A stretch of DNA of 64,000 nucleotides from Acanthopleura granulata. Taxonomy: Eukaryota; Mollusca; Polyplacophora; Chitonida; Chitonidae. Every line of letters starts with the position of its first letter. Within the stretch, counting starts at the first letter, position 1. A program made the translations under genes and the position numbers. Location of the stretch: contig JABBOT010000004.1 in assembly GCA_016165875.1 (NCBI GenBank), forward strand, positions 17,609,672 through 17,673,671, given 5' to 3'. Positions 24,701 through 36,377 of the stretch are shown in pieces. The notes beneath the pieces are model-generated. The model was not told the origin of the DNA and did not search any database. It worked only from the letters and a program-made list of their open reading frames with translations.

Positions 24701-27700
24701 TTGAAGTGGTGCATAGAGAAATTTGAAAAATGCTGTTTTCCACCTATTGTTCTCTATTTATCCCATAGCCAAATCACTAGACACCACAAGTGAAGCGTGA
24801 TAAAAAGACATTAAGCCATCTGTGAGACAGGACAGAAAGGTACTTATTAACAAATCTGTGGTTCCTTCTCATATAAGTGACATTTGGTTGACTGAACTCC
24901 AGCACCAGATATAATACCTGAGACAAAGCATTTGGCTTGTAAAGCTGGAAATGGATTAATTATCACTATTGTAGTATGTGCAACATATATTAACTAAACT
25001 ATTACATATTTGAATACTATCTTTTACAAGAACAAATTTATATATCCATATTAATGAATACAGGTCAGTATATTTCTTAAAATTAAGAGACATGAAATTT
25101 GAATGCTCTTCAGTTGATATACAGTAAACTCACTGTAAACCGACCTTACTTGGTACCGAACAAAATGTTGGTTTAGACAAGATGTCGGTGTATTAAACAT
25201 GGGCAAGTGGCCTACAATGACAACAACAACATGTGTATTATACATACATATGTGTTTAATTAAACTTGTTCAGGCGGTGATGCATAGCAACAAACTGTGG
25301 ATGATCTGTACTTTAGTACATATGCAGAATTACTGTACAAAAAAATCGATCCAGGGTAGATTGTTGCTTCTTCATGCGCTGGCGGACTATCATCTCTTCG
25401 GTGATGAAGGTCATGACTTGGATGTGATCCAACAATCGCTGGTATTTTGCTGCAGAAAAAAGCCAGAAAGCATTTGTAAATTTGCTAAGACTTCAGAGTA
25501 ACCCATCGCAGCCCCCATCGTTTCATTGACGGGATCCTCTCAAAATCTTCCTGTGCTGTATCATCCATTGCCATCATCAGCAATTCAGCCTCGCACTCTG
25601 ACCCAAAAGTAGCCTCGGTTGTCTGGTCAGTGTCTATGACGTCCTCCGTGGTGATGTTGTGTTCGTCCAAATAAAACTTTTCTTTTTAGGAATGGCCAAC
25701 TGAAAACTTGTGAGCTAATTCAGTTTGTGTGGGCTTATGGAATGTTTCATAAGCTTGGATGAATTGAACTTTATCACTCAAGTTCATTTGCACACAGCGA
25801 CGCTTCGCTGGTCTACTGGCCATGGTCGGATGTTGTCAGGTCAATAGCAGGGGAAATTGTGATGGCATCTGTTGTTTGAGGCATTTTTATTCAGTCACTG
25901 AGCTACTCAGTGCCAGACTCATCTTTCACTCACAGAGTGACTAAACTGATCTCCGCAGGAGGTATGGTAAAGTATTAAGACAGGAGATCACCACCTGCTG
26001 AAGTGGGCGGAGTTCACATAAGCAGATTATCTCCTTCCCACTGATCTACAATCAGCTGACAAGCAGGCAAGTTGAAGTCAAACTCGGACTCCGTCAGACG
26101 TCATGGGACACGCTGTGTCGGATTAAACAAGACAGATTAACACTCACAGGAAATGTTTGTACTGCAAGCCATTGTTGGTGTTCAGAGTAGACAAGAGTTG
26201 GTTCACTGAAGGCAATTAACATTATTGTCAAATGGAGCAGAAAATGGACCACGAAATGTTGTCGGTTAATTAAGGCATCAGTATTGAGAGAGTCTGTTGT
26301 AAATAGTAAACTATTACTTTTTTTATATGGGTATATCATATATATTATATTTATGTATACATATTTATTTTACTGCTCATTAAGGCCAAATTCAAGATTT
26401 TTGACCATGGCGATCAGCTTTATGGGACTAGAAAACCACAGTGTCCAGTGCAAACCACTGATCTTTTCTTTTTATCTATATCTAACGAAATAAATTATGT
26501 AGTTATATAAATGAATGTCAGTATTTTTCATAAAACTCAGGGTGACATGAAAGTTGTATGCTCTTAAATTTATAAGTATAAATAGTAAACTATTACTGTA
26601 TAACCATGGCTGTATACTGTTTATATTTGCCTGGACAAACTTAGGAATTTTTTACTTACATGATAGCAATCAGTTTTCTGGGGGGAGAAAACCAGAGTGC
26701 CAAAGGTGAACCATGGTCCTTTGGCAAGTTAATGACAAACCTTCCCACTTATGAAATATATGCATGGACATATATATTTATATGAATGTAAATATATAAG
26801 CATTTGTAATTGTTTATTACTTTAAATGAAATGAGAGAATACTTTCATGAATGGTCAGGATAATGTTGTTATATAAGTATTCATAACATCTGTCGCTTTT
26901 CTTACTGAGAGGCTTTATGACTTTTGCAGCAAATAATGCATTCAACGTCTATAAAATTCCAACCTATTCACTTTATTCATATAAGTTAGTAAAATACTTT
27001 CTTTCGTTAGAATGAACATGTATTTGTTGCTTTAGATACCAGCAATACAATTACATGGATAACTGTTGTCACTGGTGGTTACTTTATTAGCCTGGTATCA
27101 ATTAATACATACACTTATGAGTCTGAAACTGTTGAATTGATATGTCACTATAAACTAATTTCGTAGGTTGTGTTTAATATTCATTAAACATATTGCTATT
27201 GAAGAAATTTGCTAGTGTATGGCTGGGGAGTGGAAATTACGAAGAGACTTGATACCAGTACTAGCTTTCAGGTCTAATGCTTGTTCAAACATGTAGGCTA
27301 TAACATGTAAATATGTAGATGTACATGGGAATGTTCTGGGAGTGGTATTTATCGAAGGAAATGTATACCAGGATGATATTGAAAAAGTTTACTAGTTCAG
27401 AGAAGCAGGATGCTTTTCATGGAACCAGGTGGTTTCAGTCTGCGCATTACCCCGCTGTGTTGATGTAGTGATGAACACTAGGCAATGTAAACATGACCTA
27501 ATTCCAACACCTTGTTTTTGGATTCTAGTGCGTGATACTTTTCCCATTTTTAGTGATAAATTGACCCCTTTTAGGATAAATCATAATGAGGATACGTGAC
27601 GGATGACATTATGTAACCCTCACTAGAGTCCGAGTTTCGTCAGCACACCCATATAGCAAAAACTATCCGAATTTTTAGACTCGATTTGTTCATCACGACA

Positions 27701-30700
27701 ATACAACTAGACTCAATTTTGTTACTTTTTATAGTACATGCAGATTGTATGATGTTTTGGGGTGCCTTGCCTGACCACTTGTTACTCCGCCAACAAAAAA
27801 CTTTAGGTATTATAATGGCCATATTCTTCTTATTGTGCCACTTTTGTGTGGAGAACTTTTTGTTACATCTCCGTTGGCAAAACTAGCATGGATTCATGTC
27901 AGTACCATCCCAGGTACGTCCCAGCTCTCACTGGGATGAAAGGTCTTTTCTAAGCGTCTTTCAGCAAACAGCATATGGCCTGTTAATAGTTCGTCCGATG
28001 AACATGTCAGTACCTTCACTTTTCAAGAAAACTGGAAGAGAAATGTCGAAGACCAGAAGAGGTTATATATGAGCAAGTTGTGTGACATCTGTCCATCTCT
28101 CTGTCCGGTGTCTGTTAACTTTTCCCTCAAAATGTTACTCCTTCAACAATTTTTGTCCGATTTTACTAAAACTTGCATCCGTCTGTTTATATAGAATATG
28201 TGAACATTTTCAAAACACTGCTCCTCCTAAAGCTGTTGTCCAGTTTCGGCAAAACTTAACTCGAGTGTTGACTACATTGAGATACAAAATTCTTAGTATC
28301 TATGTTCCAGTTTGGTTTTTACTTTCCATTTCGATGATTGGTTGTCTATAATTGACCTTTGAAGTTGGGTAAAAATTATGTTCTGTTTAAATACTGTTTA
28401 AAATGATTAAACAAACACACTGTCTGGTGCCCCATCATGTCAGGATTAGAAATCTTCAAGAATTCTTTTCGTGCATTGTATAGTTTTCAAGTTATAAACT
28501 AAGAAACCAACAAAAATTTGTCCAAGTTCTCACATTTAAATAACATGGAGCCTCTGCAACACTTCATCAAAGCCTTTACTGTGGTTTGGCAGGCCAGAGT
28601 ATCTGGTCAATAGCAGTAGATCAAAGGCTCAGTCTCTCCCTACATGGGGCCCAGTCCAGGTATCTAGCTTCTTTTCACTGGCTTTCACCATAGCCTCAGT
28701 TAACAATGCTAGCCTGCCAATAGGTGCCCCCCCCAGTTTTCAAAACACCCCTGTGGATAAAATGGTAGGACCATGGTATAAATACTGGACGAAGGTCAAA
28801 AGTGTTTTTAATGCAGGCTTGCATTGTACCTACATGTGAATCTTTATAGGTTCAAATCCAGTTGAATTGTGCTAATCTTTTCACTCTTTTTTTTTTTCAA
28901 GTATCATGAAAGTACAAGGCACTGCAGACTAGTTTTAGCACTCTGAGGTTCAAATCCAGGCTATTTCTTATCATTTTTACATGGGAATTTTTTCCCCACA
29001 GTTTTTATTGTTCAACCTGACCTACTTTGGACGCCATATTGCCATGAATAGAATGCGCTGACATGTCATTTTCTAGAGTACAATTGAGCTGAAATTTAAA
29101 ATACAGATAGAACACCTTTGGGAAAGTTAACTGCACAAAAATAGTTCTTATATCTTGAAAACTATGGAAATGCATTGATTACTGAAATTGTCACGTGACC
29201 AAAAGTTTTGAATTTAAATATTTTAACTATGTTACCTGATGTAGTTTGATGGTCACAGATCTGTTCTTATTTATCTCCTACGATGAAATCTCTCTGTATT
29301 TGTAGGTCACGGGATAGAAAACTATTATAGTTGTAAAGCTGAAAATCACTGAGTGCAGTTTACCCTTAGAATGAAAATCATCTTTGCTTCACTGTGTTCT
29401 TTATGTCGTTTGTTATGGGCTATGAGAAAAAGATCAAAGCTGCATTGCTTCCACACTAGTCTTTGGTGGCAAGTCCATTGTTTATGATATCTGGAAGTCA
29501 TGGGTTCAAATCTTCAATCTTTTCAGTTTTTTCTCTTTTTTATTACCATGAAGTTATCATTGGACTACCAGGTATGGTAAATAGGTAATAGCTTGAACCC
29601 CAGCAACGTATATTGGGTAACAGCTTTAATTTAGTAAATGACTCAGTGATAATTTTGTCCCAACCAGGAGAGCTACTACTGTCTTATCAGAGACTCTGAT
29701 TTTTACTCTGAAATGTCAAGTAATGTCTATCCCAAAAATTAGATAATTAGAATATGTCTGCTCTAAGATATATTTGAAGCATATTGTACATGGATGGAGG
29801 GAGACTACATGGCCGAAGGGGTTACTGTGCTAATGCAATGTAATGATCCAGGTGCCTCTCACCAGTGTGGCTGCTGTGATTTCAAGTCCAGCTCATGTTG
29901 GCCTCCGCTCCGGCCATATTTGGAAAGGTCCGCCAGCAACCTGTGGATTGTTGTGGGTTTTCCCCCAAGCTCTACTGGCTTTCCTACCACCATAATGCCG
30001 TCAGCCATTGTATAAGTGAAATTTTCTCGAGCACCAATCAAATAAATAAATAAATACATTGTTGTTTAATGATAAACATCTTGTGTAATTAATTATGACT
30101 GTGTAGTTGTATTTGTTGAGAACAACTAAAAGCATCTCTATTTTTAATATTGGCATGGTTTATGTATGGTTTATGAAATTTGTATTTCCTTAACGTACTT
30201 GATGCAAGTTTTTTTTTGTCCATTTCAGTGACCTGCCTTGATCCTGGGGTTGGGAATTGTACTATCAACATGGTAACTGTGGAGGTAACTATGGAAAGTT
30301 CACAAACTTTATAGAGTTCTTATATGTTTGAATTTGATGATATGCTTGTCAAATACTGGTATTGTATATAATGATGGTATTCGTAATTGACAGGATTCCG
30401 CTGTTCTCATTCTACTTGGGCCCTTGATGTCAAATAAAAAGATCATTGTAGTTTACTACAATTTACTAGTTTACTAGTTCAGTGCTCATTTTTGATGTCT
30501 TCATTGTCTAATTTGCATATTGAATATGCATTTTTTTTGAATACTTGACACTGCACTTCCTGGAGTCCTTAGTACACTCGGCAAGTGTAGAGTTGACCAG
30601 ATGAACTAACACACATGCATACATACATATGTACATGCATAAAGAGAGATCTTTCTTTTTAGTCAGATAGTCACAAATTAGGTCCTTTCTTTGGTATAAG

Positions 30701-33700
30701 GGTACACATTTGTGTTGTCATACATGATTCTAATGTCTGAATCATTGTTATCTATCTAGATTGAGATGTTCACAAAATGGAAATCAGGATTTTTCGAACA
30801 ACCTGCATGTGATCGTGGGCGTTGCCTAGTCTCTGCCTGGTTTCCTCCCAAAATAATGCTGGCCACTGTTATTTCAGAGAAATAACTTTAAGTACAACAT
30901 AAAACTCCAATCAAATAAATAAATAGTCATAAACTTCTGATAACAAGATTGCCCATCTAATGTGGAATTTGTTTGTGAGAAATTACAGTTGTAAACTCTG
31001 GTTAACATTTGCATTGTGATAAATCATGAAACACCAGTACATTTATGTAGTCTTTTTTAGTATACAGTACAGTAATGGACAATAAATTTTTAATTCTGAT
31101 TTATACTTATCAGATAGATGGTGATGATTCCAGAAACAAAACACCGGAGAGTGATCCAGGTATTTTCCTTTAAGATGTGCCATCTCTTTTGCTCGCTCAT
31201 AAATCAGCAGTATTTGTCACAGTTTCATTGATTAGTAGTTATCAGAACAGGGAAATAATGAAAGATCTCTACCTAACTTGAACTTTTTTTTGCAATCCTT
31301 TGATTAAATAACAGAAATTCTCTTCAAGCTGTTTGTCTCCCTTCTTTAATTTGCAGTTTTTAAACATGTTTAATATATGTATCTAATCTTCTCCTGCTTG
31401 TGTTCTTTGATTTTATTTTTGTATGTTGACATAATTGAATGATTTCCTATGAATCATAGTGCAGAAATTTCATTTGAAAAGTTATGATTTCATTTGTCTT
31501 TATTTCTCTTTTCAGATGATACCGGTATGTATTGGGAAATTAAATTTCAGCATTATTGATTACCCTGTACCATCTATAAAAATTTATCTGTGCAATATTT
31601 GACAATTATAACCTTTATATCTTCAATCTTGAATAGATTTCTTTTGCTTCACTTTTTATACAGTACTATATTTTGTTATGTTATTGTACAAATTTAACAA
31701 AACAAAGGTTTATACATCATGTACCTCAATAAAATCAGTCCAGGTGATTGAGAGACAAAAATGTTGATGCAAGAAATGAAATTATCAAGATGTTTAAATA
31801 GACCTTCATATTGCTATTGATCATGTTCTAAAATAAAAACTGTGAAAAAACAAAAAAATATAAAACTGTATGCCAACTCTTAGCCAATGATAAAATTAAA
31901 AGGGTTTTCATTACGCCTCTTATTTAATATTTCAAGAATCATTGTTTTTTATGGTTTAAATAATATACGTAAGAAAAAGGAAAAAAAATCACACCGGTGT
32001 ACTGTGTTACAAAGCTTTTATCTCAATATAAATCTCCATTATATATATTATCTCAGAATAAATCTCCCCCAAATGTGTATATATTTATATACTTTTGGTC
32101 AATAACTATTTAATCTACTCATGCAGTTGTATGGATTTTTATTTCCCTTCCTTGTTTCTAGAGTTCATAGAGGTATTAAAGGTTCCTTTGGATAGCCTGT
32201 TGGACACTCTAAATAGTAAGTATTCAAGTTTGTGTTACAGTGCATATCATCTTGAAAAATGGATGTGCTCATACATTTATGTGGCTTAATGTTGCTCTAA
32301 GAGAGAGAGAGAATTATTAGACCTTAAAGAGAAACGCCACACAAAAATGAAATTCTGGTGAGAGAAAAGACCATGAAAAACCGTGTCTTAAAAAACCATC
32401 GTTGAATTTTTTACATTTTTTTCCCACTAAAATAAATCCAGTCAAATATTCTGATTGTATAGTAGGTTTTATGGACCATATTGATTATGTGGTTCACCAG
32501 TGACATCAAAGAACTTTTTGCACACCTTTATGCTTAGCTTTGAATAAAGTTCTTGTGAAAAGTTTTCCTGTAATCTTTGCCTGTGTAAGAAATAGTTAAC
32601 ATGGCATTAAATTTCTGATTTAAGGCGTATGACGTCAGCATGATGTCACTGGTAAACCACATTATAAATATGGTCCAAAAAACCCACAATACAATCATTT
32701 AACAGGGTGGGAAAAATCTGAAAAATTCAGTTGAGATATTTTCAGGTACAGTTTTGAATTGTACTTGCTGTTTTTGTAAAATATGAATGTACCTTTTTTT
32801 TTGTTAACCTAACATAAGGCGAATTTGACTTACACCAGACTAACACTTTGGCATGAAGAAGAATCGTATTGATTTTCAGTGACCCTGACCTTTTTCTTCA
32901 AGGCCATTGGGATCATTAAATTAAATCATCAGTTAAATTTTATGAATGTCTAGTATTACACATAGTACCTCTTGGAATTTGTATCTATTCATTGCAACGT
33001 TCATGTAGTTAAGTCTGAGGGGTTTTAAGTGCATTGCAGGGTGTTTTTTAATAATGGCTTGTAATTCTTGAAAGCATGTGCTTCTAGTAAATGGGACACA
33101 TATTCAAGGTTAAAAGGTTCTTTTTAACTCTGGGCTGGTTTGAGATCATTAACACATAATAAATTAACTATATCTCTATGACGAAGTACAATAAAGTCTG
33201 TATGGAACAGATCTGGGGACACTGACTCAAACAGTTTGTAACTTTTTTTCCCCCAGAAATTTGTCAGTTTTAGTCAGAAGTTTATGTAATCTGCCTCATT
33301 TATACAGTGACAGTTGACTCTGTTGTATGAATGGAAAACCTGAATTGTTTTTTACCTGAATTTCACGTACATGTGAAATGCAGAGATAGAACTGTGGATG
33401 TTCACTTAAAATAAATCAAATACCGGTAGTATTCATGTTGTTCAAGAAGCAAAGGTACTCTCAGGCTTAGTTTCCTCCAGCAGTCCTGCTACGGTCTAAT
33501 TGTAAATCTCCAAGTAACTCACGCTGGCTGATTAAGCTATAGATTCTCTCCATGTCCCTGGATTGCTGCTTTATACATTCTAGCTGCCTTTTGTTTTCTT
33601 GAGTTATTCAGTCTTCTTGATCAACACATTACTAATTCTTAATTGTTGCTTTGTCTTTCACAGAGTTTGCCAAGGAGGGTGTGGTGGTGGATGCTCGGGT

Positions 33701-33782
33701 ATATTCCTATGCAATAGCTATGGAGCAAACAAGGAGAAATAAAGCCTTAGTTTCTCCTGTTTCAGAGCAGAATTTATTGTAA
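18771..33782 (+). CDS. NUDT5: ADP-sugar pyrophosphatase (NUDT5-like), 10 coding exons, 222 aa
   Basis: Nudix hydrolase that in the characterised family splits ADP-ribose to AMP and ribose 5-phosphate; the human enzyme also makes nuclear ATP from ADP-ribose and pyrophosphate. Coding exons: 18771-18833, 20673-20740, 21287-21336, 21563-21670, 22273-22368, 30229-30284, 31114-31159, 31516-31524, 32162-32215, 33664-33782. All boundaries are GT/AG and phases agree (669 nt with stop). The Nudix box is complete: Gly97, Glu103, Arg111-Glu112 and Glu115-Glu116, as in G-x5-E-x7-REUxEExGU. Trp28 and Trp46 fall at the same numbers as the substrate-stacking tryptophans of the human enzyme, which supports the ATG at 18771. 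An in-frame ATG at 18783 is an alternative. The C-terminal DARVYSYA block is conserved. Length matches human (219 aa). Exon 8 is only 9 nt. A plus-strand AATAAA at 34540-34545 is a possible poly(A) signal. Confidence 0.95.
19270..19625 (+). repeat. SINE-like element, second family, NUDT5 intron 1
   Basis: About 350 bp beginning near 'tgccttggtagtgagag' with blocks 'ggcgctcagcactgagaag', 'gtcagtagagcttataatg', 'gtgactgggtggtgtgtca', 'tctggtgtctttggcatga', 'agaagacacagtatatata' and 'aaaattgttaagtaaaaca', ending with 'catacatacat'. The blocks around 'ggcgctcagcaa', 'gtgactgggtg' and 'tgtcttcggca' recur at 55490-55700, which supports a dispersed, probably non-autonomous element. Confidence 0.6.
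20198..20325 (-). repeat. SINE fragment (reverse), NUDT5 intron 1
   Basis: On the minus strand it carries the 3' half of the 36378-36636 SINE: the block around 'cccggttttctcccaccata', the 'ataagtgaaatatttttgag' block and an aaat-like tail. The head is absent. Confidence 0.6.
21765..22018 (+). repeat. SINE copy, NUDT5 intron 4
   Basis: Nearly full-length copy with a diverged head at 'cctccatggctgatgggtgc' and the B-box-like 'gttcaaattgg'. It also has 'gctggtttcctctcc', 'gtgggaaggtctgccagca', 'ggtcgtgggtttctccc', the 'cataatgctcgcttctg' block, 'gtgaaattttcttgaatac' and an aataaataaa tail. Confidence 0.7.
23395..23640 (-). repeat. Dispersed repeat, third family (SINE-like)
   Basis: On the minus strand, blocks 'gaaaccaatcatcgtagttt', 'cttgcaacaatgtaac', 'ggctatgagcaagagatca', a B-box-like 'gttcaaatcc' and 'tatcactttgttttcttc' occur in order. 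The same order is found on the plus strand at 55797-56045 and in part at 29400-29585. Confidence 0.55.
23695..23870 (-). repeat. Dispersed repeat, third family, second copy
   Basis: Minus-strand blocks 'actgtgagcaaaagatcaaa', 'gctgcatt', 'gtgctggtcta', 'aatactt' and a 'ttgtcacactttttctcc' tail repeat the layout of the neighbouring copy at 23395-23640. The two lie head to tail with about 55 bp between them. Confidence 0.5.
25120..25830 (-). mobile_element. Pogo/Tigger-like DNA transposon remnant, internally deleted
   Basis: A left terminus of Tigger type begins near 25122: 'cagtaaactcactgtaaac' followed by 'gaacaaaatgttggttta' and 'gatgtcggt'. On the minus strand, a frame starting near 25823 codes for a helix-turn-helix of CENP-B/psq type (KRRCVQMNLSDKVQFIQAY, then TQTELAHKFSVG). 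Near 25350-25420 another frame keeps the usual C-terminal theme RMKKQQSTLDRFF. The catalytic DDE core expected between them is missing and the frame is interrupted. This is a dead deletion derivative. Related end-like sequence recurs near 26090-26280 in NUDT5 intron 5, so the true right end is uncertain. Confidence 0.7.
25485..25670 (-). pseudogene. Tigger-like transposase fragment
   Basis: Open frame on the minus strand within the transposon remnant. It is acidic (FGSECEAELLMMAMDD) and lies between the HTH part (25690-25823) and the C-terminal RMKKQQSTLDRFF theme. A stop just after the HTH part separates the frames. No DDE catalytic residues can be placed. Confidence 0.55.
26290..26760. repeat. 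Short diverged repeats, NUDT5 intron 5
   Basis: The block 'aatagtaaactattact' occurs at about 26300 and 26582. 'cagtatttttcataaaactc' near 26520 parallels 'cagtatatttcttaaaatta' at 25066. The passage around 26405-26450 ('cgatcagctttatgggac', 'gaaaaccacagtgtcc') is echoed at 26665-26705. Several overlapping old duplications; no coding content. Confidence 0.45.
28115..28260 (+). repeat. Degenerate ~75-bp tandem pair
   Basis: Two successive diverged units share 'aacttttccctcaaaatg' / 'aacattttcaaaacactg', 'ctccttcaacaatttttgtc' / 'ctcctaaagctgttgtc' and 'aaaactt'. No protein is encoded. Confidence 0.4.
29400..29585 (+). repeat. Dispersed repeat, third family, plus-strand copy
   Basis: Contains 'gttatgggctatgagaaa', 'agatcaaagctgcattgc', 'ttccacactagtctttggtg', the B-box-like 'gggttcaaatct', and a 'tttttctcttttttattac' plus 'catgaag' end. 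Same order as the copies at 23395-23640 and 55797-56045. Confidence 0.55.
29800..30058 (+). repeat. SINE copy, NUDT5 intron 5
   Basis: Near full length. It contains 'caccagtgtggctgctgtga', a B-box-like 'gatttcaagtcc', 'agctcatgttggcctcc', 'ggaaaggtccgccagcaac', 'gttgtgggttttccccc', the 'ccaccataatgccg' block, 'gtgaaattttctcgagcac' and '(aaat)n'. It ends 170 bp upstream of exon 6. Confidence 0.75.
30808..30925 (+). repeat. SINE 3' fragment, NUDT5 intron 6
   Basis: Contains 'gtgatcgtgggcgttgcc', 'tctctgcctggtttcctccc', 'aaaataatgctggccactg' and the diverged tail 'aaaactccaatcaaataaat'. It is the 3' half of the SINE family seen at 36378-36636. Confidence 0.6.
31516..31524 (+). CDS. NUDT5: NUDT5 exon 8, 9-nt microexon
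   Basis: Flanked by 'ctcttttcag' and 'gtatgt'. It supplies nine bases that, with one base from exon 7, code Asp-Asp-Thr and leave one base for exon 9. Exon 7 ends in phase 1 and exon 9 begins in phase 1, so inclusion or skipping keeps the frame (skipping removes three residues from an acidic loop before EFIEV). Confidence 0.75.
32401..32734. repeat. Imperfect fold-back repeat, NUDT5 intron 9
   Basis: Left arm 32401-32509 and right arm 32641-32734 are diverged reverse complements with about 130 bp between them. Paired blocks: 'atggaccatattgattatg' with 'cattataaatatggtcca', and 'ttcaccagtgacatca' with 'tgatgtcactggtaaa'. It resembles a MITE-type fold-back element. No coding capacity. Confidence 0.65.
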
Positions 33783-36364
33783 ATTTAAACATTTCATTTG
33801 ATCATGTGTGACAGGGGCCAAAGATAGCAATTCAATGTAATAACTATCCACTTAGGTTTATCACTAAATGGATAAAAAAAACATATAAAAAACAATGACT
33901 TCTATCTGAGTGATTATAGTCTATAAAGGATAAGTGTCCAGATTTTGTTACTGCTAATTGAAAAGAGTATAACCTGTTTACATCATATAATTACTGGGAA
34001 GGCTTCTGAGAAAGGTAATGGCTTTAAATCCACCAAAAGCAATAGAGTTACTGCTCTAGCCAATCTCCAGCCAACCTCCGGGTACGCCTTAACAAGTAAC
34101 TTCATAGATGGCCAACCCAAGGGTGGCTGGGCTAAACCTGGCAATCCATATTAAAATGGTATCATTTTTGAGATGGATTCTAGCTACACAGAGGCAGATA
34201 TGCTGCCATATCAATTTGAACCGATAGTGGATGACGTTAAAGTTCTGATTTATGACACTGACATCTCTGTCCAGAATTTGGATTCTGAATTTTCAAATGA
34301 TGCCTTTCACCCTTGTGGCTTTAATTTAACACTGAACTAAATAGGGAAGCTCTGTCAGGTTGTAAAGGTTGTGCTTGTATGACCTCATTTGTCTAAGATT
34401 AGCGAGTGTTGGCGGTAAAAAAAAAACGGGCTCATCTAGGGATTTTATGAGCTAAATTAATAGAGTAATGTACATTTTTAAATATTGTTTTAATATCAGT
34501 ACATCAATGTAACAATGTATACAGGGGTAGCTAATTACGAATAAATACTAAATCTGGACACTAATCCTATAATTGAATTAAGACAAGCATTGACTGTTTC
34601 AGTTACTGTATTTGGTATTCACGGATGATGGTACAAATTAACAAAGATTAATGTATGTAATCAAGTGCAAACATTTTTTGTTGTATTTGGTGATTTATTT
34701 GTATGTGGATGGAGAGGGGCTAAAATTCATCAGGTGTTCACTTGGGGTTACAAGCAGTATTAAAAGTGACCTTTGTTAGGATGACAGATGGTCACCTTGA
34801 TAATTTTAGAATGATTTACATTAAAATTTATATGTATCTATTATGAAGAGATAATCATATTTTAAGCATAACTTTTTAACTATTTGTAAAGAAAAAAGTC
34901 ATGTACGTGATAACTTCTAAGACACTAACTTGTACTTATATTTTTTTTTTTATACAGTTAAGCAGTAGAACACTGCAGAGCACACTGTTATTATATACAT
35001 GGGATATATAAAAGGAATATGTGGGTTATATGTTATGGTACATGTTGTTGATTGTTGGTGAGTTTGTGACCATAGAGAACGTCATTCCATTACAAGAGGT
35101 CACAAACATACAATTGGTTCTGTACAGTTTTGTTCCACTGACTGAATGAGTTGTTACATGGCAGTTGTTACATGTTGAAGATGAGTCTTTATTAAGAGAA
35201 GCTAAACCCATACTTTGCTTATACTATACCATACTTAACATGCTGCCTTCCAGTGATCTGTTGATTAAAGCTTTTTTTGTATCTTTCATAAAATTGACCT
35301 GATTTGTAACATGATGAGATAAGAATGATAATGAAATATGACTTTTTACGAATTTATAACGAGTCATAACAACAAACAAATTATGTATGTATGTGTTTAT
35401 TCGTTTATATATTACAGTGGTGTTTAAGGCTACTGTAAGGTACTGTAGGCCTGCTTTGAAACCGGCTTATTTCGACATGTGCCAAAAACAGTCAAGATAT
35501 ATCAGTTTGTGATTACTTTATCCACCTTGCCATCCTTTTGGGGGGTTTTTGCGTTGGGTTTATGGTTTCCAACAACATTATATAATAGCTGAAGATGATC
35601 GGAATCATTAATTCAAGACAAAATAGATCTAATATATATAGGTCTATATTTAATAAAAATTGTGGACTAAACATTAATTTTTGTGTCATGAAAATCTTAC
35701 CGGTTTATGTAAGTCAGTTTTGGATACAAAATATTAACAGTTGGGTTGAAAATTGTTAGGGTAGGGCGGTGTGGGCTGGGGTAATGGTCACCATCTCCGC
35801 TTTTGAATGTGCATCACGTGTTGATGTAAGTGAATCTGATATATTTGAAATCAGAATCGTACATTTCTGATAAGAACCCTACCACGTGTAACTTTATTGT
35901 CCCAATGTTCCGTTCGATCATTGGTCGTCGTTTTATGTACTATCTACTAAGTAATCTGCCAATGGAGTAGACGCTCAGATCGCGCTTTTCCACGAAATTG
36001 ATTTGCTATGGATAACAGACCACATTTTGTGGCATAAGCGGATTTCATCCCCATATCTTTTCAAATATGGCACAATTTAGTATTGCGTAGGTTATGGTAA
36101 AGTTAATTTCTTAGTTAATTTGATTCCGCTTATAGATTGCTTGGGCATTGTAGGCTTACTCTAATTTGTGAAAACGCTTGTTTATACGTCGGCTTGTCTG
36201 ACATTTGCTTTGCGTAAGGCCACCATCGCACTATTAGTCCATCGCCTGGTTATTGAATGACCCCATGACACCATAATGCAACAGCTCTGAAACGACAGTG
36301 CGAATCAGTGGGTTGTTGCCTATAACATCGTTCCATCGCTCCGCAGTATCGTGCCTTCGCATCT
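33783..36364. other. 3' flank of NUDT5 and intergenic region
   Basis: AT-rich. At 34171-34310 there is a short coding-like passage (MLPYQFEP followed by acidic residues) flanked by stops, which I cannot connect to a gene. A possible poly(A) signal lies at 34540-34545. From about 35800 to 36350 CpG and GC rise, but no exon with good splice sites is seen. Confidence 0.4.
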
Positions 36365-36377
36365 TTCTATAGCTTCA

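Larger units (their letters stand above)
22369..30228 (+). other. Intron 5 of NUDT5
   Basis: 7.9-kb intron between the exon ending the Nudix box region and the exon coding TCLDPGVGNC. Contents: two copies of a B-box-bearing dispersed repeat at 23395-23870, a Tigger-like remnant at 25120-25830 with related end sequence to about 26300, a duplicated short repeat at 26290-26760, degenerate repeats at 28115-28260 and a full SINE at 29800-30058. The rest is AT-rich without recognisable content. Confidence 0.7.
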
